From Boseongicola sp. H5 (lineage in GTDB: Bacteria; Pseudomonadota; Alphaproteobacteria; Rhodobacterales; Rhodobacteraceae), in the NCBI GenBank assembly GCA_020622165.1, contig JACNMN010000007.1:163053-227052 (forward strand): a stretch of DNA of 64,000 bases. Direction: 5' to 3'. Each line of letters begins with the position of its first letter. Position 1 is the first letter of the stretch. The notes under the pieces are model-generated. The model was given only the letters and a program-made list of their open reading frames with translations. It had not been told where the DNA came from and made no database searches. Positions 8,843 to 16,769 of the stretch are shown here, piece by piece. Position numbers and translations under genes: made by a program.

Positions 8843-9665
8843 GCGCCTGTCCGGCGCTCTTCTGGCGGTGGCCCTGACGGTCGCCGCCAGCGTGTCGTAT
8901 GCGGCACCGCCGCAGCGTGTCGTGTCGATGAACCTTTGCACGGATCAGCTTGCAATGATGCTGGCCGCACCGGGACAGTTGATTTCGGTCAGCGATATCG
9001 CGTCGGATCCGATGATCTCTCCGATGCATGTCGAGGCCGGGGCCTATCCGTCCAATTCCGGCGGTGCCGAGGAGATCTATCTGCTGAACCCGGATCTGGT
9101 GCTTGCGGGCGTCTATTCCGACCCTGCCGTCGTTTCCATGTTGCGCCGTCTCGGGATCGACGTCGCCCAGATCGACATCGTGACCGGGCTCGATGAGGTG
9201 GCCGAACGTCTCGGCGAAGTCGGCGCGCTTCTGGGGCGGGAGGCCGAGGCGCAGGCCGAAATCGCCCGGTTCGAGACGGGTCTGGCCATGGTCCGCCACG
9301 CGCAGACCTGGCCCCGCGCTGCGTTCTACTATCCCAACGGATATTCGCTCGGCACCGGCACACTGTCCCACGACATTCTGACGACCGCCGGGTTTCGGCA
9401 TATCGCCGAAGAAATGGGCCGCAATACCAGCGGCCGGCTGGCGCTTGAGCTTCTGGTGACGGCTGCGCCGGACCTGGTGATCAGCACCGGCACCTATCCG
9501 GGCAACTCCCGATCCGAGGAAATCCTTCGTCATCCGGCGCTGGAAGCGCTCGTTTCGGCGGGGCATCGCCATATCAGCGGGCCCGATTGGGTCTGCGGCA
9601 CCCCGCGTGTCCTGACTGCGCTGGCCGACCTGCGCGCGGCGCACCGCGCGATGGAGGTGGAATGA
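8793..9665 (+). CDS. btuF: Periplasmic cobalamin-binding protein (BtuF-like)
   Basis: Class III periplasmic binding protein passing corrinoid from the receptor to the inner-membrane importer. About 290 residues; a hydrophobic signal segment (ALLAVALTVAASVSYAA) is followed by PPQRVVSMNLCTDQL, the usual opening of this fold, and ends with GPDWVCGTPRVL. The reading frame starts inside btuB: possible starts are ATG 8793 (used here) or TTG 8820, which gives a shorter n-region. Its stop forms an ATGA overlap with the permease gene. Confidence 0.85.
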   Translation: MAPATGRSILACGPVSRRLSGALLAVALTVAASVSYAAPPQRVVSMNLCTDQLAMMLAAPGQLISVSDIASDPMISPMHVEAGAYPSNSGGAEEIYLLNPDLVLAGVYSDPAVVSMLRRLGIDVAQIDIVTGLDEVAERLGEVGALLGREAEAQAEIARFETGLAMVRHAQTWPRAAFYYPNGYSLGTGTLSHDILTTAGFRHIAEEMGRNTSGRLALELLVTAAPDLVISTGTYPGNSRSEEILRHPALEALVSAGHRHISGPDWVCGTPRVLTALADLRAAHRAMEVE

Positions 9666-10651
9666 ATCTTTCCCGTCTCCTCGGTATCCTGTCGGCCATT
9701 GTCGCGGCCCTGTTCTGCGCCTCGCTTCTGATCGGGCCGGCGGGGTTCGGCATCGGCGACAGCATCTCCGCCCTGGTACGCGGCGACGGCGAGGCCGTGA
9801 CGCTGGTGATGCGGGAGATCCGCCTGCCCCGCGCGCTTCTGGCGGTGATGGTCGGGGTCAGCCTCGGCCTTTCCGGTGCCGCGCTTCAGGGCTTTCTGCG
9901 GAACCCGCTGGCGGAACCCGGGCTGATCGGCGTCACCTCCTCGGCAGCGCTTGGCGCCGTCATCGCGCTGCAAACGGGCTTCGCCGCCAGCTTTGCGCTC
10001 GCGCTTCCGGTTTCGGCTCTGATCGGCGCTTTGGTCTCTGTTCTGCTGCTGCTCCTTCTTGCCGGACCACGCGGCGGATCGCTGACACTGATCCTCGCGG
10101 GCATCGCGATCAGCGCGCTGGCAGGGGCCTTTCTGTCGCTGGTGCTCAATCTTTCGCCCAATCCGTTCGCGGTAAGCGAGATCGTGTTCTGGATGCTCGG
10201 CTCGCTCTCGGACCGGTCCTTCGACCATGTCCTGATCGCCCTGCCGGTCATGGCCCTTGGCTGGGCGCTTCTTGCGAGCCTCGGGCGCGGCCTTGATGCG
10301 CTGACCCTCGGCCAGGATGCAGCCGCCTCGATGGGCATCCATCTGGGCCGGCTTCGCCTCCGCATGGTGGTGGGCGTCGCCGCCTCCGTCGGCGCGGCCA
10401 CTGCCGTGGCGGGCGCCATCGGTTTCGTGGGTCTTGTCGTGCCCCATATCCTGCGCCCGTTTGTCGGCGCGCGCCCCGGTGCGCTTCTGCCGGCTTCGGC
10501 CCTTGGCGGCGCGGCGATGGTGCTGGCCGCCGATATTGCCGTACGCCTGATCCTGCCCGACCGTGATCTGAAACTCGGCGTGTTGATGGCGATCATCGGC
10601 GCGCCGCTGTTTCTGCACCTGATCTACAAGACACGGAGGCAGATGACATGA
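9662..10651 (+). CDS. btuC: Cobalamin ABC transporter permease (BtuC/FecCD family)
   Basis: Inner-membrane permease of the B12 importer, 329 residues with about ten hydrophobic helices. Family landmarks are REIRLPRALLAVMVGVSLGLSG, the GLIGVTSSAALGA region and GAIGFVGLVVPHILR near the C-terminal third (the segment contacting the ATPase). The ATG at 9662 overlaps the btuF stop; the longer upstream frame lies inside btuF. The FecCD family also carries siderophores; cobalamin is inferred from the riboswitch and operon. Confidence 0.9.
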   Translation: MNLSRLLGILSAIVAALFCASLLIGPAGFGIGDSISALVRGDGEAVTLVMREIRLPRALLAVMVGVSLGLSGAALQGFLRNPLAEPGLIGVTSSAALGAVIALQTGFAASFALALPVSALIGALVSVLLLLLLAGPRGGSLTLILAGIAISALAGAFLSLVLNLSPNPFAVSEIVFWMLGSLSDRSFDHVLIALPVMALGWALLASLGRGLDALTLGQDAAASMGIHLGRLRLRMVVGVAASVGAATAVAGAIGFVGLVVPHILRPFVGARPGALLPASALGGAAMVLAADIAVRLILPDRDLKLGVLMAIIGAPLFLHLIYKTRRQMT

Positions 10652-11406
10652 CCGCGCTGGCCGTCACGGATCTCACCGTTCTTCGCGGCGAATGCCCGGT
10701 CGTCGATCAGGTGAGCCTGTCCCTGCGGGCCGGGGAGATTACCGGGCTGATCGGCCCCAACGGGGCCGGAAAAACGACCCTGTTGCGGGCAATTCTGGGT
10801 CTCCAGCCCCATTCCGGCACCTCCAGCCTCGCTTCGCTTCCTGCCCGCCAAAGGGCCAGAACAGTCGCCTGGATGCCGCAGAACCGGGAAATCGCTTGGC
10901 CCGTCGCGGTGGAGACCCTTGTCATGCTGGGCCGCGTTCCGCATCTGGCGGGCGGTGCGAAACCCAGCGCCGAGGATCGTGCCGCGACGGCCCGCGCCCT
11001 TGCGGACATGGCCCTGAACGGGTTCGAAACCCGTGCGGCGACCGACCTGTCGGGCGGCGAACAGGCCCGGGTTCTGATTGCCCGCGTTCTGGCGCAGGAA
11101 ACGCCGATCATTCTGGCCGATGAGCCCATTGCCGGACTCGACCCCGCCTTTCAGATCGCCACGATGCAGATTTTCCGGTGCCTTGCGGATCAGGGAAAGA
11201 CGATACTTGCCGCACTTCACGATCTGGGCCTTGCCGCACGCCATTGCACGCGGCTTTTGCTGCTCGACAAGGGTCGCCTCGTTGCCGATGGGCCGCCCAG
11301 GGACGTGCTGACGCCCGAAAACCTGCACAGCGTTTTCGGGATAGCGGCCCATGTCATGGAAACCGAGCATGGCCTGATTTTCCAGCCGTTGGAGATCACC
11401 CGATGA
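10648..11406 (+). CDS. btuD: Cobalamin ABC transporter ATP-binding protein
   Basis: 252-residue ATPase of the BtuCD importer. Walker A GPNGAGKTT near residue 37, Q-loop WMPQNREI, signature LSGGEQAR, Walker B IILADEPIAGLD and the switch histidine in LHDLG follow the family order. Starts by an ATGA overlap with btuC and ends with one on cbiZ, so stoichiometric coupled translation is likely. No unusual features. Confidence 0.93.
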   Translation: MTALAVTDLTVLRGECPVVDQVSLSLRAGEITGLIGPNGAGKTTLLRAILGLQPHSGTSSLASLPARQRARTVAWMPQNREIAWPVAVETLVMLGRVPHLAGGAKPSAEDRAATARALADMALNGFETRAATDLSGGEQARVLIARVLAQETPIILADEPIAGLDPAFQIATMQIFRCLADQGKTILAALHDLGLAARHCTRLLLLDKGRLVADGPPRDVLTPENLHSVFGIAAHVMETEHGLIFQPLEITR

Positions 11407-12050
11407 TCCGCGTCACCCTGTCCCGCCCGTGGCTGATCGCGGATCTGGCGCAGGAGATGCGCGTGTTGAGCTGGGCACCCCACAGGCCCGGACTGGTGCT
11501 TGCCCGGCAGGTTATCTGGCGGGAGGTGCGCGACGCGGATCTGCCCGAAGGTCTGGACGCGGCGGCATGGCTCGCCCGCGAAATGGCCGCGATAAACCGG
11601 GCCGATGCCGTGGCGATGCTGACGTCCCGGAATGTCGGAAAACATAGTCTGATACAGGCAGAATCGGGTGATACCAAGGCCTCCTGCCTCGCCACGGTGG
11701 GCCTGTCGAATGCCGAGCGGGTCGGCCATCGCCAGCCTGTCCTTGCGGAAAGCCATGGCACCGTCAATCTGCTTGTCGCCCTGTCTCAGGGGCTTGGCAC
11801 CGCCGCGATGACCGAAGCGATGTCGATCGCCGCAGAGGCCCGAACCGCCGCCATAATTGCCCATGGGCCAGACCTGCCCGAAGGCCCCGCTACGGGCACC
11901 GGCACAGATTGCATCGCCCTGGCCTGCCCCTTTGGAGACCGCGCCTATGCGGGCCTTCATACCGAGATCGGCGAAGTGATCGGGCGCGCGGTTTATGATG
12001 CGGTCGCCCGGGGTACGCGGGACTGGATGACAACGGAGGCCCCGAGATGA
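11403..12050 (+). CDS. cbiZ: Adenosylcobinamide amidohydrolase (CbiZ-like)
   Basis: Cytoplasmic enzyme that cleaves the aminopropanol side chain of adenosylcobinamide (and, in Rhodobacter sphaeroides, of pseudocobalamin) to give adenosylcobyric acid, allowing imported corrinoids to be rebuilt as usable B12. 215 residues with AVAMLTSRNVGKH, ATVGLSNAERVG, ESHGTVNLLVAL and ATGTGTDCIALAC, which match my knowledge of the CbiZ family. The start at ATG 11403 overlaps btuD; the open frame upstream lies within btuD. Its place in the uptake operon indicates salvage and remodelling rather than only import. Confidence 0.85.
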   Translation: MIRVTLSRPWLIADLAQEMRVLSWAPHRPGLVLARQVIWREVRDADLPEGLDAAAWLAREMAAINRADAVAMLTSRNVGKHSLIQAESGDTKASCLATVGLSNAERVGHRQPVLAESHGTVNLLVALSQGLGTAAMTEAMSIAAEARTAAIIAHGPDLPEGPATGTGTDCIALACPFGDRAYAGLHTEIGEVIGRAVYDAVARGTRDWMTTEAPR

Positions 12051-12850
12051 AAGCCTTCCCGCCCGGCCGGATCGTCTGCCTGACCGAAGAGACGGTCGAA
12101 ACGCTTTACCTGCTGGGCGAGGATCACCGCATCGTCGGCGTAACGGGTTATGCCGTCCGCCCACCTCAGGTGCGGCAGGAAAAGCCGCGGGTCGGCGCCT
12201 TCACGTCTGCCGATATCCCCAAGATCCTCGCCCTGGAGCCTGATCTCGTTCTGACCTTCTCCGATCTTCAGGCCGATATCGTCGCGCAGCTGATCCGCGA
12301 GGGGGTGGCCGTGCATGCGTTCAACCAGCGCGACATTTCCGGCATTCTGGCGATGATCCGCACGCTGGGCGCTCTGGTCGGTGCGGGCGCCAAGGCCAAG
12401 GCGCTGGCAGCAAGGTTCGAGGCGCGGCTTCAACGTCTCCGCGACAGGCCCCGCCCGGCCCGACCGAGGGTCTATTTCGAGGAATGGGACGACCCGTCGA
12501 TTTCCGGCATCGCCTGGGTCAGCCAGTTGATCGAAATCGCGGGCGGCATCGATGTCTTTGCCCATCTGAGCGGCGAACCCGCCGCCAGAAATCGCATTAT
12601 CGACCCGAAAGAGGTGATCGATGCCGCCCCCGACGTGATCATCGCAAGCTGGTGCGGCAAGAAAGTCCGCCCGGAACGGATTGCGGACCGCCCCGGCTGG
12701 CAGGACATACCGGCGGTGAGAGCAGGCCGGATCGCCGAGATCAAATCTCCGCTGATCCTGCAACCGGGCCCCGCGGCGCTGGGCGACGGGCTGGACGCAA
12801 TCGAGAAGATCCTTTGGGGTGACTATTCTGGAAAAAGGGCGCGCGCATGA
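12047..12850 (+). CDS. BtuF-like cobalamin-binding protein without a signal peptide
   Basis: 267 residues of the periplasmic-binding-protein (BtuF/FhuD) fold: RIVCLTEETVETLYLLGEDHRIVG at the N-terminus, KILALEPDLVLTFSD, a central linker and VIIASWCGKKVRPE. It begins MKAFPPGRIVC and moves straight into the first beta strand, so no Sec or Tat signal is visible and no better upstream start exists, because the gene is coupled by ATGA overlap to cbiZ. Such signal-less COG0614-type proteins are annotated widely. A role as a cytoplasmic corrinoid-binding partner of CbiZ is my inference. Confidence 0.78.
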   Translation: MKAFPPGRIVCLTEETVETLYLLGEDHRIVGVTGYAVRPPQVRQEKPRVGAFTSADIPKILALEPDLVLTFSDLQADIVAQLIREGVAVHAFNQRDISGILAMIRTLGALVGAGAKAKALAARFEARLQRLRDRPRPARPRVYFEEWDDPSISGIAWVSQLIEIAGGIDVFAHLSGEPAARNRIIDPKEVIDAAPDVIIASWCGKKVRPERIADRPGWQDIPAVRAGRIAEIKSPLILQPGPAALGDGLDAIEKILWGDYSGKRARA

Positions 12851-13470
12851 CCGATCTTGTCGAGTTTCTGAGCCGGGGCGGTCCCGCGCTCTGGGCCATC
12901 GCCGCGCTGTCTGTCGTCACTCTGGCGCTGATCTTCTGGAAAATCTGGCAGTTGGCGCAGATGGGCGCCTGGTCCGACGGCACCCAGACCGACGAGGCGA
13001 TCGGGCATTGGCAGGGCGGCGATGCGGCATCCGGTTTGCGCCATATCAGCGGACGCAGATCCCTGCGGGCGCAGATGGCCGTTGCCGCGATGGAGGCGCG
13101 TCAGGATCCCGGCCTGACGGCGGAGGCCGCCCGCGAAGAAACAACCCGTATTGCGAAATCCCTGCTGTCCGACGCGCGCGGCGGGCTTCGCGCATTGGAG
13201 CTTATCGCGACGATTGCGCCTCTATTGGGCCTGTTAGGCACTGTTTTGGGCATGATTGCCGCGTTTCAGGCACTTCAGGTCGCGGGCACACGCGCCGACC
13301 CGGCCACGCTTGCCGGTGGCATCTGGGAGGCGCTTCTGACAACCGCCGCGGGGATGGCCGTCGCGATCCCGGCCTCGATGGCTCTGACATGGTTCGAAAC
13401 TGTCGTGGATCGGGTGCAGGCGGATATGGAGGATGCCGCCACGCGCATCTTCACGCGGGGGCCGCGATGA
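12847..13470 (+). CDS. exbB: ExbB/TolQ/MotA-family proton-channel protein
   Basis: 207 residues. One hydrophobic segment at about 15-33 (LWAIAALSVVTLALIFWKIW), a cytoplasmic loop, then two membrane segments (IATIAPLLGLLGTVLGMI and the TTAAGMAVAIPASMALTW region) as in ExbB. With ExbD and TonB it would convert the proton-motive force into TonB motion for receptor gating. Coupled by ATGA overlap on both sides, inside the B12 operon, so it probably serves BtuB. Confidence 0.88.
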   Translation: MTDLVEFLSRGGPALWAIAALSVVTLALIFWKIWQLAQMGAWSDGTQTDEAIGHWQGGDAASGLRHISGRRSLRAQMAVAAMEARQDPGLTAEAAREETTRIAKSLLSDARGGLRALELIATIAPLLGLLGTVLGMIAAFQALQVAGTRADPATLAGGIWEALLTTAAGMAVAIPASMALTWFETVVDRVQADMEDAATRIFTRGPR

Positions 13471-13847
13471 GCTTTCAGTTCGCCCGGACAAGACCCAGCC
13501 GTCGCCCCAGCCTGACGCCGATGATCGACGTCGTGTTCCTGCTTCTGGTGTTTTTCATGCTGGCCGCCCGGTTCGGTCAGGACGGCGCGTTGCCATTGAG
13601 CCTTTCAGGGTCGGGCAGCACCTATTCCGGCCCGCCGCGGCTGGTCGATGTCCTTCCGGAAGGGCAACGTCTGAACGGGCAGGCCGGAGAGGTTGCGGAA
13701 ATCGTGGCCCGGCTGAATGACCTGGCAGACCGGCCGGATGACACCGTCGTCTTGCGCGCGGTCGACGGTGCCAGCCTGCAACGCCTGGTCACGCTGATGT
13801 CCGCACTGGAACAGGCCGGCTTCACCCGCCTGGTGCTGGTCGAATGA
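13467..13847 (+). CDS. exbD: ExbD/TolR-family protein (first copy)
   Basis: 126 residues: a short basic N-terminus, the single ExbD membrane helix PMIDVVFLLLVFFMLAARF, whose Asp in PMIDVV is the family's conserved protonatable residue, and a periplasmic domain of about 90 residues. The open frame begins upstream in exbB, but ATG 13467 overlaps the exbB stop. A second, different exbD follows at once. Confidence 0.88.
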   Translation: MSFQFARTRPSRRPSLTPMIDVVFLLLVFFMLAARFGQDGALPLSLSGSGSTYSGPPRLVDVLPEGQRLNGQAGEVAEIVARLNDLADRPDDTVVLRAVDGASLQRLVTLMSALEQAGFTRLVLVE

Positions 13848-14224
13848 TCTCCTTCGGCCAACCCTCCCGTCGCCCCCGCGGCGAAGCGATCGTTCCGATG
13901 ATCAACGTGGTGTTCCTGCTGCTGATCTTCTTTCTGATGACCGCGCAGATCGCCCCGCCCGACCCGCTGGACGTGACCCCGCCCAGTGCTGCGGCCACCC
14001 CGGCCGATCCCGCGCCAGACACGCTTTACATCGATGCGAACGGCGCACTGGCGTATGAAATACACCAGAACGACGCCGTGTTCGCGGCACTTGCCATGCG
14101 GGAGCCCGGGCCGCTGACACTCCGCGCGGATGCGGCGTTGCCGGCACGCGATCTTGCGCGCATTCTCCCCCGTCTTGCGGCAATCGGGATCACGGACATC
14201 GCGCTTGTGACGGAGGCGCCATGA
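13844..14224 (+). CDS. exbD: ExbD/TolR-family protein (second copy)
   Basis: 126 residues with the membrane helix PMINVVFLLLIFFLMTAQI. The conserved Asp of the ExbD helix is replaced by Asn (PMIN versus PMID in the first copy), so this subunit may be unable to carry the proton and may pair with the other copy as a heterodimer. The periplasmic part ends LARILPRLAAIGITDIALV, like the first copy's C-terminus. Coupled by ATGA overlaps on both sides. Confidence 0.85.
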   Translation: MISFGQPSRRPRGEAIVPMINVVFLLLIFFLMTAQIAPPDPLDVTPPSAAATPADPAPDTLYIDANGALAYEIHQNDAVFAALAMREPGPLTLRADAALPARDLARILPRLAAIGITDIALVTEAP

Positions 14225-15177
14225 ACAGGCTGCTTCAGATCTTTGCCTTTCTGACCGTTTCGGTTGCCGTTCACGCCGCCGTCTTCGTCCAGCTTTCCGA
14301 TGGCGCAGCCTCGCGCGCAGGCCCGTCGGGCGCCGCGGAGACGACGTTTCAGGCCGCATCGGGCGAGATGGCCGAACTGGTCGCGCGCTGGACCACGCCG
14401 CCGGATGTGGCGCAGCCCTCTGCTCTTGCGCCCCCAAGCCTCGCACAGCTGCCCGTTCCACCAACGCCGACCGACGCGGCGCCGAGACCGGCCATGCCGG
14501 ATGCGCTGCGCCAGCCGGTCCTGCCGGAACCTGTGCCGACAGTGCCGAACGCCGAGACGCGGCTCAGCAGCTTGCCCGATATCCGTGTTGCAAATCTGAC
14601 AAGTCCGGAGCTTCAGAGCGCGCCGCAAACGGCCCTGCCGCCGCCCGAGATGGTCCGCCGCGCCGCGCGGCCCGAGTTGGCGCCCCCGCCGATGTCGGAC
14701 ACGGCACCCGGACCTGTGCCCGACGCCACATCGCCCCTCGCCGTTGCCCACTCGGACCGTCCCGTGGCCCGCCCGGAACGGCCCGAGGCCCCCGCACCGG
14801 TCATGGCGGCGCAAGCCCGCCAAACCGCCGAGGAGCAACCCGGTGACGCCGCGCGGGGCAATGTCCGGCAAGCCTCCGACACCACGATATCCGCATCACA
14901 ACGGCAAGGCCTCGTGGCGGGTTGGGGGGCACAGATCGAAGCCCGTATCGAGCGCCGAAGACCAAATGTCGGCGGGCAGCAGGGGGCCGTGACCCTGCGC
15001 CTGAACATCGGACGGGACGGGCATTTGCAGAGCCTGGCGCTCATCCAGTCCTCGGGCAATCCCGAGATCGACGAGGCGGGCATCAGGGCCGTCCGGAGGG
15101 CGGGCCGATTTCCCGCAGCGCCTGATGGCCTCTCGGAGCAGAGCTATCGGTTCGATCTGCCGATCCGGTTTCGCTGA
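14221..15177 (+). CDS. tonB: TonB-like energy transducer
   Basis: 318 residues: an N-terminal membrane anchor (LLQIFAFLTVSVAVHAAVF), a long Pro/Ala-rich periplasm-spanning region (about 45-230), and a C-terminal TonB domain (GWGAQIEARIERRRPN, VTLRLNIGRDGHLQSLALIQSSGNPEIDEAGIRAVRRA in two halves). It would link the inner-membrane ExbBD complex to the BtuB plug. Last gene of the B12 operon, followed by a hairpin. The call is TonB family; receptor specificity is inferred from context. Confidence 0.88.
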   Translation: MNRLLQIFAFLTVSVAVHAAVFVQLSDGAASRAGPSGAAETTFQAASGEMAELVARWTTPPDVAQPSALAPPSLAQLPVPPTPTDAAPRPAMPDALRQPVLPEPVPTVPNAETRLSSLPDIRVANLTSPELQSAPQTALPPPEMVRRAARPELAPPPMSDTAPGPVPDATSPLAVAHSDRPVARPERPEAPAPVMAAQARQTAEEQPGDAARGNVRQASDTTISASQRQGLVAGWGAQIEARIERRRPNVGGQQGAVTLRLNIGRDGHLQSLALIQSSGNPEIDEAGIRAVRRAGRFPAAPDGLSEQSYRFDLPIRFR

Positions 15178-15185
15178 CCGCAACA

Positions 15186-15219
15186 GAAACGGGGCGATGA
15201 ATCTGCACCGCCCCGTTTC
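15186..15219. terminator. Hairpin terminator after the B12-uptake operon
   Basis: A perfect 11-bp inverted repeat (GAAACGGGGCG at 15186-15196, CGCCCCGTTTC at 15209-15219, 12-nt loop) lies 8 bp after the tonB stop and 22 bp before the end of the convergent gene. There is no T-tract on the plus strand, so it may act as a weak or bidirectional terminator or as an RNA 3' end stabiliser. Confidence 0.55.
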
Positions 15220-15241
15220 AAACCCGTTTCAAGACCGCGCA

Positions 15242-15568
15242 TCAGTCAGTGGCGTCAATATACATCGCCGCCAGTTCCGCAGTCGTATAGTCGGCCGGAT
15301 TCACACCCAGATAGGCCGCCAGCTGGGCATTGCCGCCATTTGCGCTCCGGTTCTGGGTCGACACGGTTTCGGGCCCGTCCTGGAGGATGTGACGGATCGC
15401 GATGGCATCGTCATCGGACATCGCGTTGGAAAGCTGGATCAGCTCGGCGGTGGTATAGACACCGGGCTCGACACCAAGCGAAGCCGCCAGTTGCGCATCA
15501 TTCGCGACGGCGGGAACGGCGAGGGTCAGGGCCAGTGCGGCACCAAGGGGAAGGATCATGCGTGTCAT
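15242..15568 (-). CDS. Small secreted protein with two copies of a YTTAEL-containing repeat
   Basis: 108 residues, function unknown. A signal peptide (MTRMILPLGAALALTLAVPA, cleavage near AVAN) is followed by two similar units, NDAQLAASLGVEPGVYTTAEL and GNAQLAAYLGVNPADYTTAEL (about residues 24-44 and 79-99), sharing the pattern N-AQLAA-LGV-P--YTTAEL. Start at 15568 with GGAG 8 nt upstream. It sits between the convergent tonB gene and the araC-type gene on the same strand. The product is probably periplasmic. Confidence 0.75.
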   Translation of the reverse strand: MTRMILPLGAALALTLAVPAVANDAQLAASLGVEPGVYTTAELIQLSNAMSDDDAIAIRHILQDGPETVSTQNRSANGGNAQLAAYLGVNPADYTTAELAAMYIDATD

Positions 15569-15678
15569 TGTCTTTTCTCCGACATTTCCGGGCAAACCGG
15601 TCTGATCTGCCCTCCATGACCTGAAGATGGGCCGGAGACGGCGGTAAAACTTGAACCCATCGATCCAGTTTTTGAACC

Positions 15679-15694
15679 AAACCGTTTAGTTTAA
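15679..15694 (+). repeat. 16-bp motif, copy 1 (downstream end of the AraC-type gene)
   Basis: AAACCGTTTAGTTTAA, overlapping the stop codon of the AraC-type gene. It matches 14 of 16 bases, in the same orientation, with the copy at 16592-16607 on the other side of that gene. Possibly an AraC-type operator. Confidence 0.4.
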
Positions 15695-16573
15695 TTTTTG
15701 GCGCCTGTAGCCCGAAGGCGTCATTCCGACCGCCGATTTGAAACTGCGGGACAGATGGGCCTGATCCGCAAAGCCGGTGGCCATCGCGATGGCGCCAAGG
15801 CTGAGCGCCGGGTCGCGCAGACGCGTTTTCGCGGCATCGAGACGCCGCCGCATGACCAACGCCTGCGGCGTGATGCCGGTGGTCTGCTTGATCGCGCGCA
15901 CCAGTGCGGAATCGGACATACCCAGATGATGCGCCAGTTCCGGCGTGCGCAAAGGCTGGTCGATCCGGCGATCGATATAGTCAAGCAACCGCGCGTATCG
16001 CTCCGTGGTCAGCCCACCGGTTTCCGCAAACGGAGCGTCGTCGGTGATGGCATAGCGCCGGACCAGCGTCACCACGAACACCCGCGCGAGCGCGTCGAAC
16101 AGGACAGCCTGGCCCGGGCCCGGCTCCTCAAGCGCGATCTTCATCTGCAGGGCCCAGTCGCGCAGGTCCGGGTCTTGCAGGACGTTGCTGCCATCAAGGC
16201 GGGACTCCACGGTCAGAACCCTCAGGTCGCCCTGAATGAAATGCTGAATCCGCTCCGGATGCGCGCGGATCAGCAGGAAATTGACAGGCGCCCGCCATTC
16301 CCAACTGCAGACCGCACCCACTGGCATCACGACCATCGAGCCGGGAGGCAGATCGAGCGGGGTCTGCCTGCCATCCCGGCGCTGAAGACCGGCGGCGGCA
16401 TCGGGTTGAAGCGGAATCAGCAGGCAGTGGTCGGGCAGGCTTACCGGAGCCATCGGCCCGGCCTCCATTTCGAAGTAATCGGCCCTGAGCAGCTGTTCGG
16501 TTCCTCCGCCGGGCAGACGGGTGGAACTGAGCCGCGCCGTGTCAAGCCAGAGCCTGCTGCTATGGACTCCCAT
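15686..16573 (-). CDS. AraC-family transcriptional regulator
   Basis: 295 residues. The N-terminal ~170 residues look like a cupin/AraC-binding-like sensor (LPDHCLLIPLQP, LPPGSMVVMPVG). The C-terminal ~100 residues carry the double helix-turn-helix, with LAHHLGMSDSALVRAIKQTTG as the first and IAMATGFADQAHLSRSFKSAVGMTPSGYR as the second, the family signature. Start ATG 16573 has AGGG close upstream. It is divergent from the ABC transporter operon at 16770, and copies of a 16-bp motif lie at both ends of the gene, so it may control itself and the transporter. Confidence 0.88.
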   Translation of the reverse strand: MGVHSSRLWLDTARLSSTRLPGGGTEQLLRADYFEMEAGPMAPVSLPDHCLLIPLQPDAAAGLQRRDGRQTPLDLPPGSMVVMPVGAVCSWEWRAPVNFLLIRAHPERIQHFIQGDLRVLTVESRLDGSNVLQDPDLRDWALQMKIALEEPGPGQAVLFDALARVFVVTLVRRYAITDDAPFAETGGLTTERYARLLDYIDRRIDQPLRTPELAHHLGMSDSALVRAIKQTTGITPQALVMRRRLDAAKTRLRDPALSLGAIAMATGFADQAHLSRSFKSAVGMTPSGYRRQKLN

Positions 16574-16591
16574 ACCACCCTCGATAAAACC

Positions 16592-16607
16592 GAACCGTTC
16601 AGTTTAA
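16592..16607 (+). repeat. 16-bp motif, copy 2 (upstream of the AraC-type gene)
   Basis: GAACCGTTCAGTTTAA in the leader between the divergent AraC-type and ABC transporter genes, 19 bp upstream of the AraC start. Same orientation as the copy at 15679-15694. Its position suits autoregulation. Confidence 0.45.
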
Positions 16608-16769
16608 AATAGAGTATGATCCGGGCAGCGCAAGAACCGGATCGCCCGATATGAAATTGCTATTGCCACCCCACTGACGTTTTCATCGGGCATGCGCGGC
16701 ATTCTGTGCCTTTAACCCCGGCATCGCACTGCTAGCTTAATTGCAACCCCCGCCTCGAAAGGCTGTTCC

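Noticed and set aside
15679..16607. A short CRISPR-like or tandem repeat array around the AraC-type gene
   Set aside because: Only two copies, 900 bp apart with a gene between them. No spacers or cas genes were seen anywhere in the window.
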